Positions 39,210 to 49,901 of a stretch of 64,000 nucleotides of DNA are shown here, piece by piece (the first letter of the stretch is position 1; each line of letters begins with the position of its first letter). Origin of the DNA: Tetraselmis striata. Taxonomy: Eukaryota > Chlorophyta > Chlorodendrophyceae > Chlorodendrales > Chlorodendraceae. Where the stretch lies: the NCBI GenBank assembly GCA_006384855.1, contig VCJN01003481.1, forward strand, positions 1 through 64,000, written 5' to 3'. A program made the position numbers and the translations under genes. The notes beneath the pieces are model-generated. The model ran no database searches, was not told the DNA's origin, and saw only the letters and a list, made by a program, of their open reading frames with translations.

Positions 39210-40387
39210 GAGGTCACACGAGGCAACGAGGCGCTTGGTGGGGGCGGCCTCGGCACACATCTGGGTGGATGCATTCTTCTTCTCTCGCTCCAAGTGCAGC
39301 TTCAGCTCCAACAGTGAGTTGTGGCAACAACGCCTCTGTCTTGTATCGCCTCATCAGCGCCTTGCTGCTGCGGCGCCGCGCTCTCTCTTCCTCGTCACGA
39401 ACAGCCAGCACAAAAATGTCCCCAAGACATAAGCGGGGGTCAACCAGCGTTGCCAGGCGGTCGGGTTCAAAAGTGTTGAATAAGGGCGCCATCATTTTGT
39501 TCACCTCACCCAGGATGGGGTCGATCATGGCATCGCTTTGTGTCTTCATATCACTGTTGAACATGTATGCATACCCACAGGTGTTGCTAAGATTCTTTTA
39601 GACAAGCAAAAGATCGGGCAGGAAAGGGTGGGGGCGTACTGCTCGTCACCATCGTCGTCCTCATCAGCTCTGCCGAGACAGGTGGCAGAGATGACCACAG
39701 ATTGGTTGCGGATCTCAGTGTATTTGGCCTCTAGCTTGGCGATGGAGTACAAGGCGTCGGACATCAGCCAATGGGAACCGGTCCTCTGTGCCAGCTTGAC
39801 GAGTTTCTAGAGGTGGGGTAGCACATCCTCAATGGCCGCTGCCACAGATCATTACGCGAGGGTGAGCTGCCGCTCTCGCAAGTTTGTGCAGGCGGTCTGC
39901 GGCATTGTGCCACACAGATGGTCCACCACAGCACGTGCCGGTCTGCGGCATAATGTTCCATGTGGTATTTCAGGGACGTGTTGCTGTGATCGGGCTTGTA
40001 ATCAAGCATGTGCTTGGCCTTGGGGCCCAGCTTATCTTTAGGAATGGGGGGGGGGGGGCATACCGCGGCATCGGCGTCGTATTTCAAGTTTCTCACGAGC
40101 GTATCGGTGCGCTGTTTCAAATGTTTTGGTTCCTCCTCGGTTGCTTGCTCATCGTCACCGTTAAGTTCTATCGGTGGTTTAGCGCTGGCACTGCCGGGCC
40201 GGGGCAAAGCGGACTGCGACGAGTCGCCAACGCTACGGCGGTTCGTATGGCGGGATGGGCCGGGGCGCGAGCATGGTGGCGGCGGCGGCATGCTTTCTTC
40301 GTTGCCGGCGGGCTGCATGTCGACTTCGGCCTCCGAAGCGCCGGCGTCTGGCTCGGCGGCCTCCGAGGCAACCTGCGCGGCTTTCAT
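39210..40387 (-). pseudogene. hAT-like transposase relic
   Basis: Minus-strand fragments in order are as follows. An N-terminus from ATG 40387 is Pro/Ala/Glu-rich, then has LGPKAKHMLDYKPDHSNTSL KYHMEHYA, which resembles the NTSxLxxHLxxxH half of a BED finger. Next come WLMSDALYSIAKLEAKYTEI (39764-39546) and AMIDPILGEVNKMMAPLFNT, then RLATLVDPRL (39564-39214), matching the hAT region before the LDPRxK motif. Frames shift between pieces, and one boundary coincides with poly-G runs (40027-40038 and 40411-40427) that may mark introns. The 3' part is removed where the Ty3/gypsy LTR begins. No terminal inverted repeats were found. Confidence 0.5.
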
Positions 40388-40924
40388 AGTCAGCTTGGGT
40401 GTGTGTGTGTGGGGGGGGGGGGGGGGGTTGTCGTGGCTGGGCGTAGGGTTGAGACTTGAGACTTGAGAGTGTAGTGCTGTGATCGTGCGCCGTCTACCTG
40501 GTGATGCTCTTTCCGTATTTCTTGGCGGCGGGCGCCAACCTGCGTTGCCGTCCCACCAAGGAATACAGCAAGTGCAAGATGACGCATTACAGCAACTGAA
40601 AACACCGTTCAACACATGCGCCATATACTATTGGCGCACCACCGTGTACTATATGCCGCATATGTGGGCATGGTACGGATGCAGCCACGTGCGACACCTG
40701 GGGCGATTATAGTACAATTTCTATGCGGATTCGGACATATCAGGGCGAATGGATTCTCTCGCTAGCCGCTATACTCAAAACTCGTACGTTTAGAGGGACT
40801 TCAAGTAGGGGGCATTCATGCCATTTTCGCTAGGTGTTCAGCCTGTACTGAATTCAGCTGAAGTCGGGACTTTAGCGTGAAGTGTCCTGAACTGAAGCCC
40901 CTTCAAGGCAACCCTAGCTCGGAC
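40388..40924. other. Stretch upstream of the hAT-like relic
   Basis: This stretch contains a GTGTGTGTGTGGGGG run and AT-richer sequence with no supported gene. Confidence 0.4.
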
Positions 40925-42278
40925 CCCTAGTGCCTCGGGCAAATATGTTGTATGGTATATATACAACACGAGTATACAACACGGCTCGCGTCGGCATCAT
41001 TAACGGATTTTAATTACATACTACTAATACTACGCGGGCCGCGCCCTAACAGAAGCGCCGCCCTCTAAGATGCTGTAGCTCGCTGAACCAGCATCACACC
41101 ACCGGTTCCGGCCAGGGCACTGCGGAGGAGCAACCATCAGCCGCCAACCGACCGGGAAAGGAAGATCTTGAGGTACGGGGTTTGGGTATGGGGAGGGTTG
41201 CCCGGTGGCGGCCTAGTCCGTGCGGCGGTTGACGTGTAAACCGCGAGGTCCTGGGCGGTGCTGGGACGGTGCCGGGTCCAGCAGGCGACGCCGTTGCGCC
41301 TCTTGCTCGGCATGCACCGAGGTATGTCGCAGTCCGGGAACTTGTAGGACGTCCAACCCACCTTGTCATCGCCATCACGGCCCACAGTGCAGCGGGCTTG
41401 CTTGGTGGCGTTGTCGTTGCCGGAGCGTTTGCCGAGTTGTCGCAGTCGGACGGAACAGTGGCGGCGGCGAAACGCAACAGAGGGACGGCGATCGGACCAG
41501 CGTTGTTCGGCACAGGGACACCAGGGACAGCCGGCGCCGTGACCATGGCACTTCCGGGGATGTCCTGGAACGTGAGGCCATGGGCATGGCGTAGCTTGCC
41601 TCGAGTTCGGGACGGGGCTGGTCGGCAGGGCTGACTGACCTGCGCCTGCGGGGCGCAGGTCAGTCGGCCGTTGTTGTGATATTTCAAAAACATTCGAATT
41701 CCGATTCAACATCCAGATGCGATCGCACGGGCGCGCCGCCCACACGCGTCGACATAATCATCACATGCCGACGACATATCATCCAGGCAAGGTATTAGAC
41801 GAGTGCTGGGTGGTATGGGAGTCATACCTGAGGCAGAGTGCCGGCGCCGGTGGATGGCAGCTTTAGCACGTTGAGGTCTCTGGGGACTCGGTGCCATGGT
41901 CCCACCTGATGCGGCATGTGTCGTTCACGACAGACTCCGCGACTTCTTCAAACTTCATAGCCCTCTGTTGGCGTAATCTGCCGGGGGCGGCAGGGGCTTG
42001 ATACGGCCCAGGACGGGCGGCTACACGGCTCTTGAGCTGAATAGGTTGTCGCATGGCGAGCCGGTGGGTTGGGAATTGTGGCCGCTTTGCACTGCCCAAT
42101 CAGCCGACCCGACCGGTCCCGGACCAACTTAAGTATCCTATTTGGGGCCCTCTGGACCTCCCCTGACGCCCTGGTGGTCATCATGCCAGTTTTGCCCGTA
42201 GTACTAGGCCCATACTTTCTGTTGTATATATACAACAAATGTTGTATATATACAACATATTTGCCCGAGGCACTAGGG
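40925..42278. mobile_element. 1.35-kb element with terminal inverted repeats
   Basis: The 29-bp end CCCTAGTGCCTCGGGCAAAT ATGTTGTAT at 40925-40953 is exactly inverted at 42250-42278. Just inside both ends are TATATACAACA palindromes, doubled on the right (two TTGTATATATACAAC palindromes at 42223-42256). The interior (41.1-41.9 kb) has overlapping GC-rich frames on both strands but no recognisable transposase, so it looks non-autonomous. No target duplication was found next to the inverted repeats. Confidence 0.75.
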
Positions 42279-42412
42279 CATCCGGCGAGCCGGCCCTCCG
42301 AATCATCACCCCGCGGGCTGCGGCTGCTACGAGATCTCCTCCCCAAACGTCAGCATACCGCCTGCCACCCCCGTGAATGACACCTTCCCGCTGCCCGACG
42401 ACAGTGAGAAGG

Positions 42413-42787
42413 ATGAGCGACTCCCCGTCCGTTGACAACGAGGCGGGCGGAGGTTGCTGTGGTGTTGCGCCTGCTACGGGCCCCACGCCGACTCCAACAG
42501 AAAAGGGGAGGTCCCCCTCGCCAGATTCGGCGCCTGCTGATCTCGAGCAAGACCCCGCGGACGCCAGCCAGATCAAGAAGGGAGAGGCGCACGCCGCGGC
42601 GGGGCCGGATATGACTACAGTGGAGGCAATTTTGTATGCCCGTGCTGGAAACGTGCGGCATGTTCGAGCAGCCGAAAGGGAAGGCTGGCGTCCGACTTTG
42701 TGTCCCGGATACGGTGCCTCCGCTTCATCGAATACGAACGACGAGGAATGTCGTGCTGCGGCGAGGAATTTCGTGCTCGCGTCTTAG
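42413..42787 (+). CDS. Hypothetical 124-aa ORF
   Basis: From ATG 42413 the frame reads MSDSPSVDNEAGGGCCGVAP and continues Pro/Ser/Glu-rich, then MTTVEAILYARAGNVRHVRA before a stop. No domain is recognised and the start region lies 130 bp outside the inverted-repeat element. Low complexity and lack of splice support keep confidence low. Confidence 0.2.
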   Translation: MSDSPSVDNEAGGGCCGVAPATGPTPTPTEKGRSPSPDSAPADLEQDPADASQIKKGEAHAAAGPDMTTVEAILYARAGNVRHVRAAEREGWRPTLCPGYGASASSNTNDEECRAAARNFVLAS

Positions 42788-43566
42788 CGAAAGGTCGGGC
42801 GGCGAAGAGAGACATCGTGACAAGCAACACGAGATATCAGTCGCTCTTATAGCCTAACGGCGACCGCGGCTACTCGAGGTGGATTGGCCGGGAGCCGACC
42901 AACGGAACATCGTGTGGGGTGGGCAGCCGAGTAGTCGCGCCGGCAATCCGTCAGCAAGAAATACTAAAATACTGTGCCGCCAATTTCGTCATCAGGGGGT
43001 ATGAGTATTGTGGTATTTTCCGGCCTCAAGTACCAAAATACCAAAATACTACAATAATACTCGGTACCAAGTAGACCCGTTGCAGGAGTGTGGAATAGAG
43101 AGAGCCGTAAGGATCAATGGTAGTAGCTGCTACATTGTACAGCCCCGCGTACGCCGACCCACCGACCCGGGGTCCGGCGTCCGTCGACGGACGGGCAGCG
43201 AGGCGGACGGGCGACGGTCGTCCGGCGTCCGGGTCTGGTCCACGCGGCGGGCTCAACGCTTCGCGCCATGCCCGCCCCGTAGGCCTGACGAACGGCGACC
43301 ACCGGCCCGACCGGCGGCGGCCGGGCGGGCGGTACCCGTACCGGTATAGGTAGTCAGCATGTAAGCGTGACATTATTTTTGGCCTGCGCAGAATTATGAC
43401 GGAATCTATAGCGGAAACATTGTCTATCTATAGAATAATCTATGCGGAACCGTTCCGAAAGTCGGCGGTAGACACACTCACGCACGCAAGGACAGACTTA
43501 ACTCGTAATTAACATGTTCTAAACGTGTTCATGGGTCTCCTCCTCAATCCGAACCGATCTTCGGCT
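42788..43566. other. Intergenic stretch
   Basis: This stretch holds ACCAAAATACTACAATAATAC-type short repeats at 42960-43070 and a GC-rich block at 43140-43330 that is open on both strands. There is no supported gene. Confidence 0.4.
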
Positions 43567-45490
43567 ACCGTGCTGCTCAGTGGTACGGGTTACTAGGCAC
43601 CTACCTGTCGTTGCGCCTTTTTTTGCGCCCGTAGACATAAAAGCAGGCATAACAGCTGAGCCTACCATCTTCCAGTTTCGCTGCCTTACACGCAGCGATT
43701 AAGTATCTCGCAACTTGTTGCGAGCAAGGTCACCCCAGGTTGTTCAAGACCACACCCGGCTCGCCACCCGTGTGTGAAATTCTCATCCGTACGTCTGTGC
43801 GTTACCATGTCAGATGGAGAAGAACCCGTCGTTGAGCCGACGCTCGAATCGCTACAAGCAGACGTAAAGGCCCAGTCTACACTGCTACGCGAGCTTGCAA
43901 CAACGTTGGCTCAGTTGAAGACTCATGACCGTGTGGTTGGTGGACACGGAGCACATGGCTCCGGTTCCGGGAAGCGCATCACGGGACAACCGACAGGCAG
44001 CGGGGAGCCGCGGTGCGCCCCGACTTGCTAGAGCTAGCCCAGAGCCGTGTCGGAGCACAAGCCGTGAGTGACGAGGACGACTACCTCGCGGTGCCATAGC
44101 TACTGCGACGAGCATAGTCCGGTTACGAGGCCGTTCGACCGGTCAGTCGAGTGTCTGGACTCTTCCCACTAAGCGCCGACCTAAGGAGCGGATACCTCAA
44201 CGGATAGCCGGCCCAGGAGGAGTATCTTTGGATGTCGTGTTTCGGCGCCCACATGGCCGCACTTTTCGTCGCTCTTGACGAGCTGCTACCCTAGGCTGCA
44301 AATCAAGACTTCGCCCTCCTACCTTGCTTGCGCGTGCTCGGAATCACGCCGAAGCCATCGACACGGCGTTTCACTTTCGTTAAGCATCTTACGGAGGCTT
44401 AATGAGGTCAAGCGTGTGCACCGACGGTGATCAAGGCGTTCTGCCGCTGGATGTGCTGCGAGCCCATCCATCACTTTTAGCCTGCTTCTCAGCATTTGAG
44501 TTCTGCGATTTTGGGGGACCTAATGAAGGACTACGAGCGTCGCGTCTTCGAGGCGACAATTGCCAGCAGCGCGAAGCTACCCCTAATGCTCGAGTGGCAG
44601 CAACCGCTGCATGACGTGGGCGTGGCGGCGGGCGCGGACGTGGCCGCGAAGTGAGCACGAGTGACGGTGTGGGGTGCCTTTCGTCGGAGCTGCTGGCGCT
44701 TTGCGAGGCCACCTTTCGGTGACCGCCGCAAGGCGGACCCTAGCAGCTCAACGACGGGATGAGCGCCGTGTGTCCAGACCAGACCCCCCCCCCACCTTAC
44801 AGACTTCTTTTAGACCTTCCTTGGTGCGGCGCTTATTCTTCCACCTACAACCGAGTGCGGCTCAATCATCCGCACACAAGCGCATGGCGGCTCAACAAAC
44901 CGCCTCCCGTACCATCTTATCGCTGCGTCAGTTGGTTGTCACACTACGTGTTACAATTGGTTGGCAACGACCAAGCTTCGCGCGTGTACGTTACGCGCGC
45001 GACATGCGCTACGAGTGCATAGGGCGCGCGGGGTGGCCCTCCTACCTGAACCTAGCTCCGCAAACCCGTACAAGTGTTGTTGCAAACCTGTCCAACAACT
45101 ACCGGCCAACCGCCGAAAACCTAACCCTGCCGCCGCTAACGTGAACCGTCCCTCTGTTACTCTGTCGGCCAAGCGCCGTACTTACGTAATTGACGAGCCC
45201 GAAGCTGTCGCCCTTGGGCTGCTCCACCCCGGTCTCGGTTGCAGGACGCGTTCGGCTCAGACGAGCCTGGGCAGCGGATCCTCGACCTACTCTCCAGCTC
45301 CCTCACTGCTCAGACACTCCAGAGCTATGCCGGCATATTGTCTCACTTCGCGGAGTTCTGCCACGACTCCGAGAACATCAGCCCGCCGGAAGCGACCAGA
45401 CGACCACTGCTATTGTCGTCCGATATGTTGCTTGGATTGGTGAGCGGGGGCACATTGGGGCTAAGTCGTTGCCACCCTATCTTTCCGCAG
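43567..45490 (+). mobile_element. Second copy of the tyrosine-recombinase element, inverted and truncated
   Basis: The plus strand here matches the minus strand of 23.8-25.7 kb. It has the terminal-repeat sequence (GCTGCTCAGTGGTACGGGTT through TTACACGCAGCGATTAAG), the short coiled-coil ORF at 43807, the decayed middle, and the recombinase core-binding region (TPELCRHIV, CHDSENISP, GAKSLPPYLSAE). It stops near 45490, before the catalytic domain, and it is more decayed than the copy at 22.7 kb. Confidence 0.75.
43807..44031 (+). CDS. Short coiled-coil ORF of the second recombinase-element copy
   Basis: This is a 74-residue ORF, MSDGEEPVVEPTLESLQADV onward, homologous to the ORF at 25285-25467. 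The conserved part covers about 58 residues. The C-terminus diverges after the Gly/Ser-rich segment because of a frame change. It is probably the start of ORF1 of the element. Confidence 0.45.
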   Translation: MSDGEEPVVEPTLESLQADVKAQSTLLRELATTLAQLKTHDRVVGGHGAHGSGSGKRITGQPTGSGEPRCAPTC

Positions 45491-45552
45491 AATTGCGTAT
45501 TAAGTGGCCTGATGCCCTGATGACGACGACAATGCTGCGTCATGACGCGACG

Positions 45553-45608
45553 GTTCTGTTAGTTCTGTTGTAGTGCGCTTTTGTGAAAGCCCTGATGTAA
45601 TATAATTA
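45553..45608 (+). mobile_element. 56-bp truncated retroposon end with 11-bp target duplication
   Basis: ATGACGCGACG at 45542-45552 is repeated at 45609-45619. The 56-bp insert, ending GTGAAAGCCCTGATGTAATA TAATTA, matches the 3' end of the insertion at 5840-5982. It is an extreme 5'-truncated copy of the same retroposon family. Confidence 0.8.
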
Positions 45609-46031
45609 ATGACGCGACGATGACTCGTCGCGCTCGATGATGCAGTTAGTGCCAGTACCCTGGCCAGTACCCTGGCCTGGTACTCTTCCTTTACCCCCGT
45701 ACCCCGTGCGTAGCTCTCCTCGGCGGCGCCCCGGCGGCGCGCGCGGTGGTCGCCGAGGTCGGCGCGCGGACTGTGGCTACTACTGTAGTAATGTTTGGAT
45801 TTATACAAAAGCGCAATTACTAATCCTCACTACAGTACTGGCAGTAGCTACTGCTAATCCTCGCCACTGCCTGCTGGGCCTTGGCATAGTGGGCTGCGGC
45901 AGCCTGCGCATCACTCAGCACGCGGCAGCATCACACTGGCCGCCTACCTGCAAACGTGTCCCTTAGTCTCTGCCCGGCTGCCCCCCCCCCCCTACCCGTC
46001 CCTTACTCCCGAATCAGCGGCAGCGAGCACG

Positions 46032-46746
46032 ATGTCTGACCACGACTCCGAGCACGAGGAGGAGCTGGACCTGAGCAACGTACGCCGCCCCCAGCCGCCA
46101 ACCACCGCTGACAGACGCAATAAAAAGGCAGCCGCCGCGATCGCCGCCGCCGCGGGAACCCCAGTTCGCCCCTCCTGCGCGGGGCTCGTAACATCAATAT
46201 TAAGGCTATTTCTCGACACTGTCTATGCCAGGCTCCTCGATGGCTTGCACGTGCTCACCCGGGGCTGTTCCGCCGCGAACTGGGCTGCTCCGGCGCACGT
46301 GTGCCATGCCTGCTGTCGTGACGGCGATGAAGATAAGCGCGTCCCCGTACTAGTACGAGGAGGCGATGCCCCTCCTCCCCCTCCTCCTCCAAACCCCCGG
46401 CCCCCACAACCACACCCCGTTCTAATCTACCCTGCGAGGTCAACATCCTAAGCTGCCTCTGTTCCAAGTGCGACCTCTTCCCTGACACCCGTCCACGGAT
46501 TTCACGAAGCACAGTAGCTCCCCCCGGTTCCGATCCTTAGTCTGTATTAATTTCGGAGTGCTAGGTGCTCTTCTTACCGAATCTCTTAACCATCAACAGT
46601 CGTAGAGATGTTATGGCAGATTTTCAGACGCGATGGGAAGGGCATAAAAAGTGCAGTCGCTATCAGCTGTAGTACAGGGTGGCGCCTTGCGCTTTTTGTC
46701 ATTTAGATGTAGATGTGCAAGAGGGGTGTCTGATGGCCACACCTCT

Positions 46747-46779
<33 letters not shown>

Positions 46780-49700
46780 TCCTTCCCCCCTCCTGCGCGC
46801 AGTCTGATGTCGTGACAAAGTACAAGGCCGCTGCGGAGATCGTCAACAGTGCGCGCCCGCGCCCTTTCCCCGCTGCTTGCTCCGCCCACCTGCCCCCCCC
46901 CCCCCCCCCCGCGGCCCCACCTGACCCATTTCTCTCTACCTGATTAGCTGCCCCCCGTCCGCCGCTGCTCGGCCCACCGCAGAGACACTGGCGCTGGTTC
47001 TGGCGGACTGCAAGCCGGGCGCAAAGCTGGTGGACATCGCGGAGAAGGGCGACAAGTCCATTGCGGAGTGAGGCCACCTTCTTGCTGCCCTGCCCTGCCC
47101 TGCCCTGCTCTACCGTGCCAAGCCTAGCTCCCCGGGGCTGCGCATCTGACATTGCCCTGCTCTGCCCCCCCCTCCCCCCCCTCCCTCCCCAACACAGGCT
47201 GTGCGCCACCCAGTTCAAGGGCAAGCAGATCGAGAAGGGCATTGCCTTCCCCACCTGCCTCTCCCTGAACAGGTCCCCCCCCCCCCTCTCCCCCTCTTCA
47301 TGCCCTCATGCCCGCCTTCTGACCACATGCGCAAATTCCATGTATCCAGCACTCATCTCTGAGGCATGCCATGCCGCGTGCGCACCCGCAGCGTGGTAGG
47401 GCACTTCTCGCCGCTCGCGGATGACACCACCGAGCTCAAGGAGGGCGACGTCCTCAAGATGTGAGTGCCTGGCCAGGCCCTGGGGTGCAGGCGAGCTGCG
47501 GGCGGCATATCCCAGGCGCCTGCGGTCCCATCCATTGTGCTGGCCGATGGTGGTGGTTGGTGGGGTGTATGAGTGTGAGTGTGTGTGTGTGTGTGCATGA
47601 GTGTGTGTGTGCATGTGTGTGTGTGTATGTGCGCGTGTGTTGGGGGGGGGGGGGGGGGGGGGAGAAATGCGGCTGTTGGAGAAGTTGTAGCTTGCTGAGG
47701 GTAAATGACGGGTGCGCTGACTATGTTCCCCCCCGCCCCGCCCCTTTGCACACAGCGACCTGGGCGCCCACATCGACGGCTTTGTGGCCGTCACGGCGCA
47801 CACGCTGCTGGTGCAGAGCGGCGCGGGCGCCGTGACGGGCCAGCCGGCGGACGTCATCCAGGCGGCGCACACGGCGGCGGAGGTGGCCATGCGCCTGATT
47901 AAGCCCGGCAAGAAGGTGTCCGCGGTGGCGGAGGCGCTGGAGAAGGTGGTGGAGGCGTACGGCTGCAACCTGGTGGAGGGCGTGATGACGCACCAGATGA
48001 AGCAGTTTGTCATCGACGGCAACAAGGTCGTGCTCAACAAGGTGCCCCCCCCCCCCCCCCCCCCCCCCCTGTCCTCTCCAACATAGCCCGGATGTATGGG
48101 AGCCGGCTCCAGGAGCGACTCCTTTTACATCAAGGAATCACGTGTGCATTGCAAATTAACATTTACATCACTTCGAAATAACCAAAAAAATACAAAACAG
48201 AGCAACAATGGCCATGTATCCGCTTGTTTTAGCTGTAACCAAACCTTCCGTGAGAATGGAATGTGAAAGACGAGTGTGTTATCCTTCCTTAGGTGTTTTA
48301 TCCTTGTCAGGCGCAATCAGAAGCCTCACTGCCTGTGGGTGCTGAGCGAGGGGCGGTGCGGCTCTGGCCTGGCTGTGCGCAGGTCACCCCAGAGATGAAG
48401 GTGGAGGAGGACGAGTTTGAGGAGAACGAAGTGTACGCGGTGGACATCGTGGTGTCCACCGGCGAGGGCAAGGCCAAGGTGAAGGACGAGAAGGAGACGA
48501 CCGTGTACAAGCGCGCGCTGGACATGGAGTACAACCTCAAGATGAAGGTGCGCCGCGCGGCCGCGCGGCCGGGCTGCACCGGTTTCTTGCCCGGGGGGCA
48601 AACATGGCTTGGCTGCGCCTTGTTGGGTTCGACATGCGGCCTCTGAGCACCCATTCAGCCAACCCCCTACCGCTCATCTCAAGTTGCGCATGCGGTTTGG
48701 TCCGACGCGCCGCCCGATCAAGCTTGACTGATGCGGGAGTGGCCGGACGGCCTCTGCACTGAGAGGCTGACTGCAGGCAGGGGTCTCATGTGTGCGTCGA
48801 GATCGCATGCCGGCGATACTGGGTTGACTGGGCGTAGGGCTTGTTCTGGCCTGGCCCCTGGGCAATGCTCTCGGGTGGTGGCGCTGTGGCGTCCAGCTGA
48901 CGCTCTTCTCCTCGGCAGAACTTTTACATCGAAAAGCGGCTCGGATATCAGCTTGGCGCAGCGTTTGACCCCCCCCCCCCCCCCATTCTCGCAACAACCC
49001 ATCCGCAGGCCTCGCGCGCCATCTTCTCGGAGATCAGCAAGAAGTACCCCTGCATGCCCTTCCCCATCCGCGGCCTTGACACTAAGCAGTCGCGCTTTGG
49101 TCTGGTGGAGTGCCTCAACCACGGGCTGCTGCACTCGTACCCCGTGCTGCACGAGAAGGTGAAGAGCCCCCCTCCCTGAACACAGCCCTGGCTGGCACAG
49201 CCCACTGCACGCCATGTGTTAGTGTGGTTCCAAGAAATCAGTTAAACATTTACAATTCTTTACAGCGAAAGCTTTCCCAACGCTCAATGCTAAAAGGTTG
49301 TAGATGGCAGTGTTTCGTCGCGCATGTTGTGCGAAGTAAAGCGCCCTCTGAAGACTGCGGTGTGCTGCCACCAGCTAGTGTCACTCGGTTGAGTGGGCGT
49401 GCGGGGCACTGAATATGGCCATGCCTCCACCCGCAGCCGGACGCGCTTGTGGCGCACTTCAAGTACACGGTGCTGCTGATGCCCAACGGCAACGACAAGA
49501 TCACCGGCGTGCCCGCCCAGGAGATCAAGTGCGCGCCGCCCCTGCTCTTCTCCGACCCCTACCGCCCCCAACATGCGTGGTTCCCAAGCACAGGGGCTTG
49601 TGCCTTGAGCTGCCTGTGAGTGTACACTGACTCAGCTCTCCTGTGCTTGCACCCCTTGCTTTGCGCCGGCTGCAGGAGCGAGAAGACCCTGGAGGACGAG

Positions 49701-49901
49701 GAGCTGAAGAAGTTGTTACAGACGGCGCTCAAGCCCAAGAAGAAGAATAAGAAGAAGACCAAGAAGGTGCCATTGCCGCTGCTGCCGGGGGGCGCAGAAA
49801 AGGGGAGTTGACGCGTGGGGGCTCATCTTCTGCGTCGGAGAGCGCCGGCTGTAGGCTGACAATGTGCCGCTGTGCATGCGGCTGCGCAGGAGGGGGAGTA
49901 G
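46032..49901 (+). CDS. Proliferation-associated protein 2G4 / EBP1-like protein
   Basis: This is a protein of the methionine-aminopeptidase fold; the family lacks peptidase activity and acts in ribosome biogenesis and growth control. Eleven exons join in phase: 46032-46079, 46803-46848, 46983-47067, 47198-47272, 47392-47460, 47756-48041, 48383-48547, 49009-49158, 49437-49528, 49676-49766 and 49890-49901, giving 372 aa. Family landmarks in order are VVTKYKAAAEIVN, EKGIAFPTCLSLN, HFSPLADDTTELKEGDVLKI, DLGAHIDGFVAV, EGVMTHQMKQFVIDGNK, YAVDIVVSTGEGKAK, YKRALDMEYNLKMK and YTVLLMPNG. A Lys-rich tail (KPKKKNKKKTKK) is typical of the nucleolar-binding end. The last exon is short and encodes only EGE; if the last intron is retained the frame would end at 49811 instead. 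Several introns hold poly-C or poly-G tracts, and intron 5 a GT microsatellite. Confidence 0.95.
46751..46778. repeat. Poly-C tract of about 28 nt in intron 1 of the EBP1-like gene
   Basis: A C run lies 25 bp upstream of the exon 2 acceptor. Comparable runs lie in introns 2 (46893-46909), 6 (48042-48069, directly after the donor GTG) and 7 (48969-48984), and a G run lies in intron 5 (47641-47662). Confidence 0.9.
47573..47640. repeat. GT microsatellite in intron 5 of the EBP1-like gene
   Basis: About 68 bp of GT repeats are interrupted by GCATGA and GCAT units and followed directly by a poly-G run. Confidence 0.9.

Noticed and set aside
42220..42262. TATATACAACA palindromes as a transcription terminator or origin
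   Set aside because: They are subterminal repeats of the inverted-repeat element and have a counterpart at its other end.
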